From positions 62,001 to 126,000 of the forward strand of contig NZ_MKCR01000001.1 in assembly GCF_001855565.1 (NCBI RefSeq): a stretch of DNA of 64,000 nucleotides, given 5' to 3'. Shown here in pieces: positions 44,651 through 54,454 of this stretch. The number at the start of each line of letters is the position of its first letter. The first letter of the stretch is position 1. The notes under the pieces are model-generated. The model searched no databases. It saw nothing but the letters and a program-made list of their open reading frames with translations, and had not been told where the DNA came from. Position numbers and translations under genes: made by a program. This DNA comes from Chromobacterium amazonense. GTDB lineage: Bacteria; Pseudomonadota; Gammaproteobacteria; Burkholderiales; Chromobacteriaceae.

Positions 44651-45403
44651 ATGTTGCGCTCGTACCTCGCGCTGGCTGCGCTGTGCCCGCTCACGCTGCG
44701 CGCCGCCGCGCCCTTGCAGCTGGCGGTCAGCTCGGCCCTGACCAGTCCCTACGTCATTGAAGACCCGTCGCCGGCCAATCCCCTGCGGGGCCGCGCCATC
44801 GAACTGGCGCAGGCCGCGTTGCGAAACTGCGGCCTGCAGGGCCGCATCAGCCGTCAGCCTGGGGAACGCATTGTGCAGAACCTGCAATTGGGCCGGCTGG
44901 ATGGCGCGCTGCTGTTGTCCTTCACCGATGAGCGCAGCCGACTGATCGCGTTTCCGCTGCGCGGCGGCCAACCCGATCCAGAACGACGGATGACCACCCT
45001 GAGCTATGCCTTCTACGTCCGCAACGGCAGTCCGCTGCATTGGGACGGCAGCGGGCTCTACGGCATCAACGGAACCGTAGGGGTCAACCAGGGTTGGTCG
45101 ATAGGCCGCGAACTGATGGCGCGCGGCATCGACGTCGAGGAAAGCGTGGGCATAGAAGACAATTTCGCCAAGCTGCAGGCGGGCCGCACCGACGCCTACG
45201 TGCTGCACCAACTGGCAGGCGACCTCTACCTGCGCCACCATCCGGAATTGAAGATACACCGCATGTCGCCGCCGCTGCGCAGCAAACCGTATTACTGGGT
45301 ATTCAGCCGCGGCTACGCCCGCGAACATGCCCGGCAAGTGGAATGCCTATGGCGGCAGATGCCGCAGCTGCGCCCGCGCTACCTGCCGGAAGGCGCGCGC
45401 TGA
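44651..45403 (+). CDS. Periplasmic solute-binding-like protein (SBP_bac_3 type)
   Basis: The 250-residue protein has a signal peptide (MLRSYLALAALCPLTLRAAA) and the layout of an amino-acid-type substrate-binding domain: PYVIED, GRAIELAQAALRNCGLQG, LQLGRLDGALLLSFTDERSRLIAFP, and NFAKLQAGRTDAYVLHQ. No ABC permease or ATPase gene is adjacent, so it may be an orphan binding protein or sensor. It lies 88 bp after ntrC on the same strand. Confidence 0.8.
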   Translation: MLRSYLALAALCPLTLRAAAPLQLAVSSALTSPYVIEDPSPANPLRGRAIELAQAALRNCGLQGRISRQPGERIVQNLQLGRLDGALLLSFTDERSRLIAFPLRGGQPDPERRMTTLSYAFYVRNGSPLHWDGSGLYGINGTVGVNQGWSIGRELMARGIDVEESVGIEDNFAKLQAGRTDAYVLHQLAGDLYLRHHPELKIHRMSPPLRSKPYYWVFSRGYAREHARQVECLWRQMPQLRPRYLPEGAR

Positions 45404-45406
45404 GCC

Positions 45407-45907
45407 TCAGCCAAAGCGCGCCAACTCACGCTCCCAATCCAGCCGGCCATCGGTCGGGGCCACATCGCCCCGCTGCGGCGCATCCTCCGGCACAAACCAG
45501 CACACCTCGAACAGCAAGCCGTCCGGATCATGGCCATACACGCTCTTGTGCACGCCATGGTCCTCTTCCATGCCCAGCTGACCGATCTCGGCCAAATGGT
45601 CGCGTATGCGCTTCAATTCCTGAATGGTGTCCACCTCCCAGGCCAGGTGGTACAGGCCGGCCCTGGGCTGACGCGGATCCGGCGTCTCGCCGCGCGGGCT
45701 GAACGGGCCGGAACGCTGCTGGCCCAAATTGACGCTGAACAGCGCCAGATCGTGATCATTGTCTGAATGCGCGGCCTGCGCGAACACCGCGCGGCTGGAA
45801 GCGGCGTCGCCCTTGGGGCGAAAGCCCAGCACATCGCGATAAAACGCCGCGCTGTCGGCCACATCGCTGACGTAAAGCACGGCGTGGTTCAATCGTTTGA
45901 TGCCCAT
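45407..45907 (-). CDS. VOC-family (glyoxalase/dioxygenase superfamily) protein
   Basis: The 166-residue protein has two beta-alpha-beta-beta-beta modules: LNHAVLYVSDVADSAAFYRDVLGF with a metal-position His8, and LYHLAWEVDT with HGVHKSVYGHDPDGLLFEVCW near the end. The His/His/Glu set fits a metal-dependent extradiol dioxygenase or related enzyme. Substrate unknown. It is convergent with the binding-protein gene; its 3' end lies 3 bp from that stop. Confidence 0.85.
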   Translation of the reverse strand: MGIKRLNHAVLYVSDVADSAAFYRDVLGFRPKGDAASSRAVFAQAAHSDNDHDLALFSVNLGQQRSGPFSPRGETPDPRQPRAGLYHLAWEVDTIQELKRIRDHLAEIGQLGMEEDHGVHKSVYGHDPDGLLFEVCWFVPEDAPQRGDVAPTDGRLDWERELARFG

Positions 45908-45968
45908 CTTGATGTCTCCGCAAGCAAACGCGTCAGCCTAAAGGGAAAACCGCCGCCGCGCCAGCCAA

Positions 45969-46898
45969 TTATTTGTCATGCAATAGCGACAGGCCGGGCA
46001 AGGTAGCGAAGCTGGAATCGCGCACCGTCTGCACAAAGTCCTGCATGTATGCCCGCTCGGCGTCCGCCTCGCGCAACGCCGCGTACAGCTGGCTGTAAAG
46101 GCCATGCTCGCCCACCCGGCGCGCCACCACGTAGCCGCGCTCCAGATACGGCTGCACCGCCCAGTACGGCAGCGCCGCCACGCCGCGGCGGCTGGCCACC
46201 AGCTGAATGATGGCGATGGTCAGCTCGGCGGTGCGCCGAGCCGGATTGACGCCGGCCGGCGCCAGCACTTTGCGCAGCAGATCCAGCATCTCGTCCGCCA
46301 CCGGGTAATGAATCAGCGTCTCGCCAACGAAGTCCTCCGCCTGCCACACCGCTTTCGCCGCCAATGGGTGCTCGCGCGCGGCGATGCCCACCATCTCATA
46401 GGAAAACAGCGGCAGATGAGAGATGCCCGTCTGCGGCTCCGCCTCCGACACGATGGCGAGATCGGCGCGGTCGCTGAGCAGCAGGCCGACGGGATCGGCA
46501 TGAAAGCCGGACACAATGTCCAGCTCCACCGCCGGCCAATGCTGGCGAAACTGGTCCATCGCCGGCATCAGCCAGTCGAAGCAAGTGTGGCATTCCACCG
46601 CCACCCTGACTTCGCCGGCCTCTCCCTGGCGGATGCGCGCCAGATCGCGCTCTGCCGCCGCCACCTTGGCCAGCAGCTCGCGCGCCAGCAGCAATAGCCG
46701 CTCGCCGGCCGGCGTAAAGCGCAGGGGCTGGGTTTTGCGTTCGAACAACGTCAAACCGTAGGCCGCCTCCAGCTGCTTCAACTGGTGCGACAGGGCCGAC
46801 TGCGTCAAATACAGCCGTTGCGCCGCCTGCGACACGCTGCCGCTTTCAGCCAGCGCCGTCAGGCTTTTCAGATGCCTTAGCTCCAGCACGCTCATCAT
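45969..46898 (-). CDS. metR: LysR-family regulator MetR
   Basis: The 309-residue protein has an N-terminal winged helix ([38 protein letters not shown]) and an effector domain with [20 protein letters not shown] and LIHYPV. It closely resembles MetR, the homocysteine-responsive activator of metE. It is divergent from metE, the classic arrangement. The upstream ATGATG gives two adjacent start options. Confidence 0.93.
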   Translation of the reverse strand: MMSVLELRHLKSLTALAESGSVSQAAQRLYLTQSALSHQLKQLEAAYGLTLFERKTQPLRFTPAGERLLLLARELLAKVAAAERDLARIRQGEAGEVRVAVECHTCFDWLMPAMDQFRQHWPAVELDIVSGFHADPVGLLLSDRADLAIVSEAEPQTGISHLPLFSYEMVGIAAREHPLAAKAVWQAEDFVGETLIHYPVADEMLDLLRKVLAPAGVNPARRTAELTIAIIQLVASRRGVAALPYWAVQPYLERGYVVARRVGEHGLYSQLYAALREADAERAYMQDFVQTVRDSSFATLPGLSLLHDK

Positions 46899-46992
46899 CG
46901 ATTACATTCATGTTGAACTGCAAAATAATGAGTTTGAATCATACAACACAATGACGGATGCTGGATTGATCCAGATAGCAGGAAGCAACAGC
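46899..46992. promoter_or_regulatory. metR-metE divergent control region
   Basis: A 94-bp AT-rich gap containing TTCATGTTGAA and a second TTGAA 20 bp away. These resemble MetR half sites (TGAA/TTCA), but no complete TGAA-N5-TTCA dyad is evident. Confidence 0.4.
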
Positions 46993-49275
46993 ATGCGCAT
47001 CACCACCCATCTCCTCGGTTTTCCCCGCATTGGCGCCAAACGCGAACTAAAAACGCTGTTGGAAAAGCACTGGCAAGGCGAAATTGACGAAACCGGCCTG
47101 CTGCAAGGCGCGAAAGAGCTGCGGCAAAAACACTGGCTGCTGCAAAAGGGCGCCGGCGTCGCGCTCAGCCCGGTAGGCGACTTCTCCCTGTACGACCATG
47201 TGCTGGATGCCCAGCTGCTGGTCGGCGCCGCGCCGCCGCGCTTCGGCTTCGATCCCGCCGCGCTGACCACGGCGCAGTACTTCCAGCTCGCGCGCGGCGC
47301 TCAGGGCCAGCCCCCCTTGGAAATGAACAAATGGTTCGATACCAACTACCACTATCTGGTGCCGGAATGGCAGGCGGATACGGCATTCCGCGCCCAGCCC
47401 GACCGCCTGCTGTCCCAGCTGCGCGAAGCCCGGGCGCTGGGGGTGGCCGCCAAGCCGGTGCTGTTGGGACCCTTGAGCCTGTTGTGGCTGGGCAAGGCCA
47501 AGGGCGAGCCCTTCGACAAGCTGTCGCTGCTGCCCGGCCTGGTCGCCGCCTACCGCCAACTGCTGTCATCCTTGCGCGCTGCGGGCGCCGCCTGGGCGCA
47601 GATCGACGAACCGATTCTGGCGCTGGATTTGGAGCCTGCCTGGCTGGACGCGCTGCGGCCGGCCTACGAGCAACTGAGCCAAGACGCCCCCAAACTGCTG
47701 CTGGCCAGCTACTTCGGCAGCGTGGCCGAACATGCGGCGCTGTTGAAGACGCTGCCGGTGGCCGGCCTTCATCTTGACCTGGCGCGCGCGCCGGAACAGA
47801 TCGACGCCTTCATCGACGACTACCCGGCCGACAAGGTGTTGTCCGCAGGCGTCATCGATGGCCGCAATATCTGGCGCGCCGATCTTTCCCCGCGGCTGGA
47901 CCAATTGGCGCCGCTGGCCGAGCGCCTGGGCGAGCGGCTGTGGCTGGGCCCCAGCTGCTCGCTGCTGCACTGCCCTTTCGACGCCGCGGCGGAAACCGCA
48001 TTGGACTCCGAACTGAAAAACTGGCTGGCCTTCTCCGTGCAAAAGCTGAACGAGCTGAAAACGATGAAACGCGGCCTGGAACAGGGGCGCGCCGCCATCG
48101 CCGATGAGCTGGCCGGCAGCGACTTCGCCCGGGCGCAGCGACGCGGCAGTCCGCGCATCCATCATTCCGCCGTCGCCCAGCGGCTGGCCGCGCTGCCGGC
48201 CGGCGGCTATCGCCGCGCCAGTCCCTACCCGGTGCGCGCGGCGCGGCAACAGGCCTGGCTCAAGCTGCCGCCGCTGCCCGCCACCACCATAGGCTCCTTT
48301 CCGCAGACGCAGGCCATCCGCGCCAGCCGCGCCGCGTTCAAGCAGGGCGAGCTGTCCGCCGACGACTACCGGCAAGCGATGGAGAAGGAAATCGAGCTGG
48401 CGATCCGCCGCCAGGAAGCGCTGGGGCTGGACGTGCTGGTGCACGGCGAGGCCGAGCGCAACGATATGGTGGAATACTTCGGCGAACAGCTGGCCGGCTT
48501 CGCCTTCACCGCCGGCGGCTGGGTGCAGAGCTACGGCAGCCGCTGCGTGAAGCCTCCCATCCTCTGCGGCGACGTCAGCCGGCCAGGACCGATGACCGTG
48601 GACTGGGCGCGCTATGCGCAAAGCCTGACGGCCAAGCCGGTAAAAGGCATGCTGACCGGTCCGATCACCCTGCTGCAATGGAGTTTTGTGCGCGACGACT
48701 TGCCGCGCAGCGAAGTCTGCCGCCAGATCGCGCTGGCGCTGAACGACGAGGTGCGCGACCTGGAAGCCGCAGGCATCCGCGTGATCCAGATCGACGAGCC
48801 GGCCCTGCGCGAAGGCCTGCCGCTGAAACGCGCCGAGCGCGACGGCTATCTGGCTTGGGCCGGCGAGGCATTCCGCCTGTCCTGCCGTGGCGTGGACGAC
48901 GCGACGCAGATCCACACGCATATGTGCTACTCGACATTCGGCGACATCCTGCCGGCCATCGCCGACCTGGACGCGGATGTGCTGACAGTCGAAACCGCCC
49001 GCTCGGACATGGCGCTGCTGGCCGACTTGGGCCGCTTCCCTTACCGCAATGCCATCGGCCCCGGCGTCTACGACATCCACAGTCCGCGCGTGCCCGGCGC
49101 GGACGAAATCCGCGCGCGGCTCCAGCAGGCGCTGCGGGTCATCCCGGCCGAACGGCTTTGGATCAATCCCGATTGCGGCCTGAAGACGCGCGGCTGGCCG
49201 GAGGCGGAGGCCGCCTTGAGCGCGATGGTGAAGGTGGGACGAGAGCTGCGCGAGCAACTGGCGCAAAGCGCTTGA
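46993..49275 (+). CDS. metE: Cobalamin-independent methionine synthase
   Basis: The 760-residue two-barrel enzyme transfers a methyl group from 5-methyltetrahydropteroyl-triglutamate to homocysteine. It has the N-terminal [15 protein letters not shown], the linker start TTIGSFPQT, and zinc ligands in HTHMCYS and NPDCGLKTR, with the catalytic-region [11 protein letters not shown]. The chosen ATG has AGGA upstream. MetR is divergent next door. A hairpin follows. Confidence 0.97.
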   Translation: MRITTHLLGFPRIGAKRELKTLLEKHWQGEIDETGLLQGAKELRQKHWLLQKGAGVALSPVGDFSLYDHVLDAQLLVGAAPPRFGFDPAALTTAQYFQLARGAQGQPPLEMNKWFDTNYHYLVPEWQADTAFRAQPDRLLSQLREARALGVAAKPVLLGPLSLLWLGKAKGEPFDKLSLLPGLVAAYRQLLSSLRAAGAAWAQIDEPILALDLEPAWLDALRPAYEQLSQDAPKLLLASYFGSVAEHAALLKTLPVAGLHLDLARAPEQIDAFIDDYPADKVLSAGVIDGRNIWRADLSPRLDQLAPLAERLGERLWLGPSCSLLHCPFDAAAETALDSELKNWLAFSVQKLNELKTMKRGLEQGRAAIADELAGSDFARAQRRGSPRIHHSAVAQRLAALPAGGYRRASPYPVRAARQQAWLKLPPLPATTIGSFPQTQAIRASRAAFKQGELSADDYRQAMEKEIELAIRRQEALGLDVLVHGEAERNDMVEYFGEQLAGFAFTAGGWVQSYGSRCVKPPILCGDVSRPGPMTVDWARYAQSLTAKPVKGMLTGPITLLQWSFVRDDLPRSEVCRQIALALNDEVRDLEAAGIRVIQIDEPALREGLPLKRAERDGYLAWAGEAFRLSCRGVDDATQIHTHMCYSTFGDILPAIADLDADVLTVETARSDMALLADLGRFPYRNAIGPGVYDIHSPRVPGADEIRARLQQALRVIPAERLWINPDCGLKTRGWPEAEAALSAMVKVGRELREQLAQSA

Positions 49276-49287
49276 GCCGAAAATGAA

Positions 49288-49311
49288 GACGCCCCGGCAA
49301 GGCGGGGCGTC
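49288..49311. terminator. Terminator between metE and sixA
   Basis: GACGCCCCG/CGGGGCGTC hairpin with a 6-base loop between two convergent genes; no long T run. Confidence 0.65.
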
Positions 49312-49339
49312 GGACTGGGATAAGGGGCGGGTTCGGGGT

Positions 49340-49798
49340 TCACGGGTCAAGCATCCCCGGCGTCAGCATCAGCTTCAGCCTGACCTGTTCGATGCCATGG
49401 CGCTCGCGGTGATTCAACCACCACACCGAGCCCTTCTTGACGCTCCACATCTGCTGCTGCTCCGCCAACAGCCTGGCCGCCAGCCAGCCGATGTAAGGCT
49501 GATGCCCCGCCACCACCACGGTGCCGCCGGCCTCCGGCCAACCTACCGCGCGCAGCACATCGTCCACCTCCGCGCCCGGATTCAGCTCCGGCAACACGGT
49601 ATAGCTCTTGGCCAGATAGGCCGCCGTCTGCTGCGAACGCACCGCTTCCGAAGCCAGCAACACGTAATGCTCCGGCAAACGGTTGCGCAGCCAGGACGCC
49701 ATGCGGCTGGCCTGCTGTTGCCCGCGCCGGGTCAGCGCGCGCGCCAAATCGTCAACGCCTTCCTCGGCCTCGGCGTGGCGCCATAAAATCAAATCCAT
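49340..49798 (-). CDS. sixA: Phosphohistidine phosphatase SixA
   Basis: The 152-residue histidine phosphatase-superfamily protein has WRHAEAE at the N-terminus (nucleophile His8 in the RH motif), LTRRGQQQA, and the second-half VVVAGHQPYIG with its catalytic His. SixA removes phosphate from phosphohistidine on HPr-type or HPt domains. It is read leftward, convergent with metE; the lrgAB genes are upstream on the same strand. Confidence 0.92.
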   Translation of the reverse strand: MDLILWRHAEAEEGVDDLARALTRRGQQQASRMASWLRNRLPEHYVLLASEAVRSQQTAAYLAKSYTVLPELNPGAEVDDVLRAVGWPEAGGTVVVAGHQPYIGWLAARLLAEQQQMWSVKKGSVWWLNHRERHGIEQVRLKLMLTPGMLDP

Positions 49799-49858
49799 AT
49801 CATTCTCCTTGTTATCCGCCTAACTGGCCATCAAGCCAAACCGGACGGGCTCTGCATG

Positions 49859-50575
49859 CTAACCGAGGTGCACCCAGCGCACCAGCCATGGCAGCAGCAT
49901 CGCGGTGAAAACGCCGTTCAAACCCATCGCCAGCCCCGCAAACGCGCCTGCGGCCTCGGACAAATGAAAGACTCTCGCCGTGCCGATGCCATGGGCGCTG
50001 ACACCGGTGGCCACGCCCAGCAGCATGTCGTCGTGCCAGCCCAGGAGCTTGAACAGCGGCGGCGCGATGACCGCTCCGACGATGCCGGACACGATGACGA
50101 ACATCGCCGCCAGCTCCGGCGCGCCGCCCAGACTGCCGGCCAGACTCATCGCGATCGGCGTGGTCACCGCCCGCGTAGCCAGCGACACCAGCACCGGCGC
50201 ATCCAGTCCCAGCCACCAACCCAGCCCAGCCGCGCTGAGCATGCCGGTCAGCCCGCCGACGCAGATGCTGACGGAGAGCGGCATGACAGCGCGCTTCAAG
50301 CGCGCCAGATTGCCGTACAAAGGCACCGCCAGCGCCACCGTGGCCGGTCCCAGCATCAATTGGATGAAACGGGCGCCATTCATGTACTGCTGATAACTGC
50401 TGCCGCTGAGCCATAGCCAACCCAGCACCAGCAACACGCCCAGCAGCACCGGATTGGACAGCGGGTGGCCATCACAGCGGCGATTGGCGGCCAACGCCAG
50501 ACGATACGCCAGCAAAGTGACAAATATGCCTGTGAGCGGCGAATCGAGCACGGTCTGGCTAATGGCTCCGCTCAT
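49859..50575 (-). CDS. lrgB: LrgB/CidB family inner-membrane protein
   Basis: The 238-residue polytopic protein has the LrgB core: FVTLLAYRLAL, NPVLLGVLLVLG, LGPATVALAVPLYGNL, TTPIAMSLAGSLGG and GVSAHGIGTARVF. CidB/LrgB proteins modulate holin-like activity and overflow metabolite (pyruvate/acetate or glycolate) export in different lineages. Its ATG overlaps the stop of the upstream lrgA gene. Confidence 0.9.
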   Translation of the reverse strand: MSGAISQTVLDSPLTGIFVTLLAYRLALAANRRCDGHPLSNPVLLGVLLVLGWLWLSGSSYQQYMNGARFIQLMLGPATVALAVPLYGNLARLKRAVMPLSVSICVGGLTGMLSAAGLGWWLGLDAPVLVSLATRAVTTPIAMSLAGSLGGAPELAAMFVIVSGIVGAVIAPPLFKLLGWHDDMLLGVATGVSAHGIGTARVFHLSEAAGAFAGLAMGLNGVFTAMLLPWLVRWVHLG

Positions 50576-50916
50576 TGGAGCCTCCGCCGCAACAACAGTT
50601 TCAACACCGCGCCGGTCACCACTAGCGTGACGACGGAGGACGCCAGCAGGATCAGCGCCAGTTGCCAGCCATGAACGCGCAATAAGGGCGCATAAGCCAT
50701 CAGGGCGCCGCCAGCTGGGATGAACAGCAGCGACATATGGCCGAGAAAACGCGGCGTCTCGCGCTGCAGCATGCCCGGCACGCCGCGGCGCAGCCACAAG
50801 GCCGCGAACAGCAGCAACAGCCCCAACACCGGTCCTGGCAAGGGCCAACCCAAAACATGCGTCAGGGCTTCGCCCAATAATTGAAAACCCAGCAGACACA
50901 ACATCAGATCCAGCAT
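50572..50916 (-). CDS. lrgA: LrgA/CidA holin-like protein
   Basis: The 114-residue protein has four hydrophobic helices, the LGFQLLGEALTHVLGWPLPGPVLGLLLL start and HMSLLFIPAGGALM signature. It is the LrgA/CidA partner of LrgB, forming a two-gene operon with a 4-bp ATGA overlap. Both are membrane proteins and probably act as a complex. Confidence 0.9.
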   Translation of the reverse strand: MLDLMLCLLGFQLLGEALTHVLGWPLPGPVLGLLLLFAALWLRRGVPGMLQRETPRFLGHMSLLFIPAGGALMAYAPLLRVHGWQLALILLASSVVTLVVTGAVLKLLLRRRLQ

Positions 50917-51006
50917 CGTTCGCCTCCTCTCTGCGCCTTATGATAAAGGCAAGATATTGGCGGCGCATACCGCCGCAGGCGACAAGCCGCGACGGCTTTT
51001 GGCATA

Positions 51007-51540
51007 ATGCGCGCCATGGTTAACAATGCCCTGTGGCGCGCCGCGCCCCCCGTCCTGCCCGATTCGATGCGGGACTGCCTGACCGAGCCCGGCTCATTGA
51101 GCCTGCGCCTGCAAAGCAGCGGCCGCCGTTTTGCCGTGCGCGTGCTGCAGCAAGGCGTCAGCCTGACGCTGCAGGATGAGGCCGACGCGCTCGATGCCGC
51201 GCCGCATTCGCCGGCATACGCCCGGCACGTGCTGTTGACGCTGGACGATACGCCAGTGGTGTACGCGCGCAGTGTGGCGCGCCCCGCTTGTCCGCACTGG
51301 CTGCCGGTGCTGGAGCGCGGCAGCCGCTCGCTGGGACTGACGCTGTTCGGCGAACTGCCGGAACTGCGCCGCGACCCTTTGCGCTATGGCTTGCTGGATG
51401 CCAGCCACCCACTGGCCGCCGCCGCGGCGCAGACGCAAACCGCGGCATCCTACCCCGCGCGGCGCTGCCGCTTCCTGCTGCACGGCTCGCCGCTGCTGCT
51501 GACCGAACTGTTTTTGCCCGCCTTGAAGGATTTGCTGTGA
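51007..51540 (+). CDS. ubiC: Chorismate pyruvate-lyase
   Basis: The protein of about 177 residues has the UbiC fold, with conserved RHVLLTLDDTPVVYARSV and the C-terminal LHGSPLLLTELFLPAL. It converts chorismate to 4-hydroxybenzoate, the ubiquinone head-group precursor. The next gene is ubiA, which uses that product. An ATG nine bases in is an alternative start; neither has a clear ribosome binding site. Its TGA overlaps the ubiA GTG. Confidence 0.92.
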   Translation: MRAMVNNALWRAAPPVLPDSMRDCLTEPGSLSLRLQSSGRRFAVRVLQQGVSLTLQDEADALDAAPHSPAYARHVLLTLDDTPVVYARSVARPACPHWLPVLERGSRSLGLTLFGELPELRRDPLRYGLLDASHPLAAAAAQTQTAASYPARRCRFLLHGSPLLLTELFLPALKDLL

Positions 51541-52409
51541 TTTCGTCCGCCCGGATCCGCGACCGATACGAGAACTACCGCCAACTGATGCGCTGGGACA
51601 AGCCTATCGGCACGCTGCTCTTGCTGTGGCCCACGCTATGGGCCCTGTGGCTGGCCACGGGCGGCAAGCCGCATCTGCCCATCGTCGCCATCTTCTGCCT
51701 GGGCACCTTCCTGATGCGCTCGGCCGGCTGTGTGATCAACGACTACGCCGACCGCGACTTCGACGCCCACGTGGCGCGCACCAGCCAGCGGCCTTTCGCC
51801 CGCGGCACGGTCAGCCAGAAAGAAGCGCTGCTCCTGGCCGCCTTCCTGGCCCTGCTGTCCTTCCTGCTGGTGCTGCCCTTGAACACGCTGACCAAGCTGC
51901 TCAGCGTGCCGGCCCTGCTGGTGGCGGCCAGCTATCCGTTCACCAAGCGCTTTTTCCCGATGCCCCAGGCCTATCTGGGCATTGCTTTCTCCTTCGGCAT
52001 CCCCATGGGCTTCGCCGCCGAAACCGGCGCGGTGCCTGCGCTGGCCTGGCTGCTGCTGCTGGCCAATCTGTTCTGGGTCATCGCCTACGACACCGCCTAC
52101 GCCATGGCGGACAAGCCGGACGACCTGAAGCTGGGCATCAAGACCTCCGCCATCACGCTGGGCGATTACGATGTCGCCGGCATCATGATCTGCCACGCCG
52201 TTTTCCTGGGGCTGATGTCCGGCATCGGACTGCATCTGGCCCTGGCCTGGCCGTATTTCCTGGGGCTCGCGGCGGCGGCCGCGCTGATGGCGCTGCAGTA
52301 CCGCGACATCCGGCGCCGCGACCGCGCCAAATGCTTCAAGGCCTTCCTCGACAACAACCGCGTGGGGGCGGTCGTGTTCGCCGGCTTGGCGCTGAGCTAC
52401 TTAGTGTAA
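51537..52409 (+). CDS. ubiA: 4-hydroxybenzoate polyprenyltransferase
   Basis: The 290-residue inner-membrane prenyltransferase of ubiquinone synthesis has the two Asp-rich motifs: NDYADRDFD (NDxxDxxxD) and DTAYAMADKPDDLKLG, with about eight to nine transmembrane segments. The frame starts at a GTG overlapping the ubiC stop, so translational coupling is likely. ubiC-ubiA is a standard operon. Confidence 0.95.
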   Translation: MISSARIRDRYENYRQLMRWDKPIGTLLLLWPTLWALWLATGGKPHLPIVAIFCLGTFLMRSAGCVINDYADRDFDAHVARTSQRPFARGTVSQKEALLLAAFLALLSFLLVLPLNTLTKLLSVPALLVAASYPFTKRFFPMPQAYLGIAFSFGIPMGFAAETGAVPALAWLLLLANLFWVIAYDTAYAMADKPDDLKLGIKTSAITLGDYDVAGIMICHAVFLGLMSGIGLHLALAWPYFLGLAAAAALMALQYRDIRRRDRAKCFKAFLDNNRVGAVVFAGLALSYLV

Positions 52410-52558
52410 ATGGATAAAATATGCCATTTACAATAAATTACCCTGGCATCAGCCATATCTCATGAACTTCCCTTCGCGTCCCCGCTCTGAACAAGGTCGG
52501 GCGCTGCCCGATGGCAAAACACGCCAATACCAATAAGTCACACAGGAAGGTGAACATC

Positions 52559-52783
52559 ATGAAAAAACTGATGGCTGCTCTGATCGCTGCTGCTTTCGCT
52601 GGTTCCGCTTTCGCCGCCCCGGCCGCCTCCGCCCCGGCCGCTGAAAAGAAGATGGAACACAAGGCTGAACATAAGGCTGAACACAAGAAGTCGCACCACA
52701 AAAAGACGCACAAGAAGCACGCGTCCGGCGCGGCTCATGAAAAGCACAAGGCTGGCCACAAGGCTGCTTCCGCCGCCAAGTAA
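52559..52783 (+). CDS. Small secreted His/Lys/Ala-rich protein (acid-shock-protein-like)
   Basis: The 74-residue protein has a signal peptide (MKKLMAALIAAAFAGSAFA) followed by ASAPAAEKK and a basic, repetitive tail of HKAEHK, KKSHHKKTHKKH and HKAGHKAASAAK. The composition and plan resemble the E. coli acid shock protein Asr, but such low-complexity similarity is not proof of function; metal or acid buffering are possibilities. A strong AGGAAGG ribosome binding site lies eight bases upstream, so it is very likely expressed. Confidence 0.75.
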   Translation: MKKLMAALIAAAFAGSAFAAPAASAPAAEKKMEHKAEHKAEHKKSHHKKTHKKHASGAAHEKHKAGHKAASAAK

Positions 52784-52790
52784 GCCTTGC

Positions 52791-52860
52791 TGCCATGAAA
52801 AAGCTCCCTCGCGGGAGCCATGCCGCCCACTCCAGCGAGTGGGCGGCATTTTTCATGGCG
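52791..52860. repeat. Nested inverted repeats after the His/Lys-rich gene
   Basis: Outer arms CCATGAAAAA/TTTTTCATGG (10 bp, perfect) enclose two hairpins: GCTCCC/GGGAGC and the terminator stem below. The RNA can form a three-way junction. Confidence 0.6.
52820..52853 (+). terminator. Terminator of the His/Lys-rich gene
   Basis: Thirteen-base stem ATGCCGCCCACTC/GAGTGGGCGGCAT with a 4-base loop and T residues. Confidence 0.88.
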
Positions 52861-52929
52861 CGGGGCAGATCCTGCCTGCCAAAACCCACGCGCAGAGGCG
52901 TGAACGCCATGCCGACGCCTGCCGAAACG

Positions 52930-52953
52930 AAAAAGCCCGCGATCATCGCGGGC
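52930..52953 (-). terminator. Terminator of the EAL-HDOD gene
   Basis: GCCCGCGAT/ATCGCGGGC stem followed on the minus strand by TTTTT, just after the stop codon. Confidence 0.85.
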
Positions 52954-52974
52954 CGGCCTCATTAAGAATGGATT

Positions 52975-54396
52975 TCAAACCGCTTCGACATTGTTGTGCA
53001 CTTCGCTGTCGCGCAGCACGACTTGCGCCCAGACCACGGAATCCAGGTAGTACTGATTGACCAAGTCGATATCGAGATTCAGCACCTTGGCCTGCGCTTC
53101 GATCTGCACATTGTCGCCATGCTCGCAGGCCAGCGCCAGCGCCAGATGCGGGGCGAAGATGCCCTTTTGCTCGATCACCGCTTCGCGCACGGTCAGCGGC
53201 AATTCCAGCGGGTCCAGCACATCCGGAAACGGAATGTTCAGCAGCACGTCCAGCAATGAAAACATGCCGGTCAGGAATAGGTGCTCAGCTTCCAGCTTGT
53301 TGCCGCGGTAGCTGCCTAGCTTTTCCAGGAAGCGGGCGCGGATCAGCGACTTCTCCAGCAGCGCGATGGCGTTGCCATCGTCCTTGCGCGAGGTGAACAG
53401 CAGCATGGACAGCCACTTGAACATGGTCTCCCGGCCCAGCAGCAGCAAGGTTTCCTCTATGGTCTGCACCTTGCGCGCCAGGCCATGGATAGGCGAATTG
53501 ATGAAACGCAGCAGCTTGAACAGCAGCACCGAGTCCAGCTTGAACTGGGCCTCCACCTCCTTGGCCTCGGCATTGGCGCGCAACAGCCGCATGATCTGCA
53601 GGACGCGGGTCTGGCTGTTGTCCACCTTGCCGCCTTCCAGCGAGTGCGCGGTGCTGACGAACGGCCCATGGAACAGGGCGAAGCGATTGTGTCCCGGCGC
53701 GCGCAGGCAAACATCGAGGTCTTCGGCGGTGCCGACATTGCGGGCGATCCAGCGCACAGCCGGATAGCGCTTGGGCAGCTGGTCGAGAATCGGCGCCAAT
53801 ACCCGGGTGGACGGACCGGCGAAATCCAGCACCATATAGTCCATACGGCCAAACAAGTCAGCCTGCAGGCCGGGCGCCAGTATGGTCTGGTCGTAGGCTG
53901 CCGGCTCCAGCGCGAAGCGCAGGCCTAGCTTTTGCAGATCGTCCAACTGCCCCAGCATGAACTCGGACACTTCCATGCCCGGCACCGCCTCCAGCACGAA
54001 GATCACGCTGCCGGCCGGCATGCTGCGCAGCAGCGGTTCGTCCAGCGAGGTCATCGCGATATGGACGAAGGCTCGGCGGTACGCCAGCAGGCGGAAGATG
54101 TCCATATTGTGCAGCGTCGACAGCAGCAGCCGGTCGAACTCCTGCTGCTTGCCGGCCTCGATGTTGCGCTTGCCCTGGCGGACGAAGAAATCATAGGCCA
54201 CCACCCGGCGCTGCTTGTCCATCACCGGCTGGTGCGAAACAAAGCCCAGCGTCGCCGGCAGCTCCTCCGCCGGCAATTCCGGCGGCAGCTCCAACATCGT
54301 AGTGTCAGGCATGTCCGGCGACGCAGGCGGGCGCGTTTCTTCCACAGTGGTCTTTTTAAGACGTCCAGTCAGGCCATCGATCAGGCTTTTCAGCAT
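52975..54396 (-). CDS. EAL-HDOD (YuxH-type) signalling protein
   Basis: The 473-residue protein has an N-terminal basic/Pro-rich region (1-55), an EAL-like domain (about 55-260) and a C-terminal HDOD domain (about 260-470; LFKLLRFINSPIHGLARKVQTIEETLLLLG is typical). The EAL signature is degenerate: FVRQGKRNIEAG replaces the usual E-A-L region, and the metal-binding acidic residues are not obvious, so cyclic-di-GMP hydrolysis is unlikely; binding or protein scaffolding is more plausible. Monocistronic, with its own terminator. Confidence 0.85.
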   Translation of the reverse strand: MLKSLIDGLTGRLKKTTVEETRPPASPDMPDTTMLELPPELPAEELPATLGFVSHQPVMDKQRRVVAYDFFVRQGKRNIEAGKQQEFDRLLLSTLHNMDIFRLLAYRRAFVHIAMTSLDEPLLRSMPAGSVIFVLEAVPGMEVSEFMLGQLDDLQKLGLRFALEPAAYDQTILAPGLQADLFGRMDYMVLDFAGPSTRVLAPILDQLPKRYPAVRWIARNVGTAEDLDVCLRAPGHNRFALFHGPFVSTAHSLEGGKVDNSQTRVLQIMRLLRANAEAKEVEAQFKLDSVLLFKLLRFINSPIHGLARKVQTIEETLLLLGRETMFKWLSMLLFTSRKDDGNAIALLEKSLIRARFLEKLGSYRGNKLEAEHLFLTGMFSLLDVLLNIPFPDVLDPLELPLTVREAVIEQKGIFAPHLALALACEHGDNVQIEAQAKVLNLDIDLVNQYYLDSVVWAQVVLRDSEVHNNVEAV

Positions 54397-54454
54397 GTTG
54401 GGATCCTATGTTGCACCGGCCGCCTCCCCCGCAAACCGGCATCCAGATAGAATT

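Noticed and set aside
52975..54396. Active cyclic-di-GMP phosphodiesterase
   Set aside because: The EAL motif and acidic metal ligands are not recognisable, so only a degenerate EAL domain is claimed.
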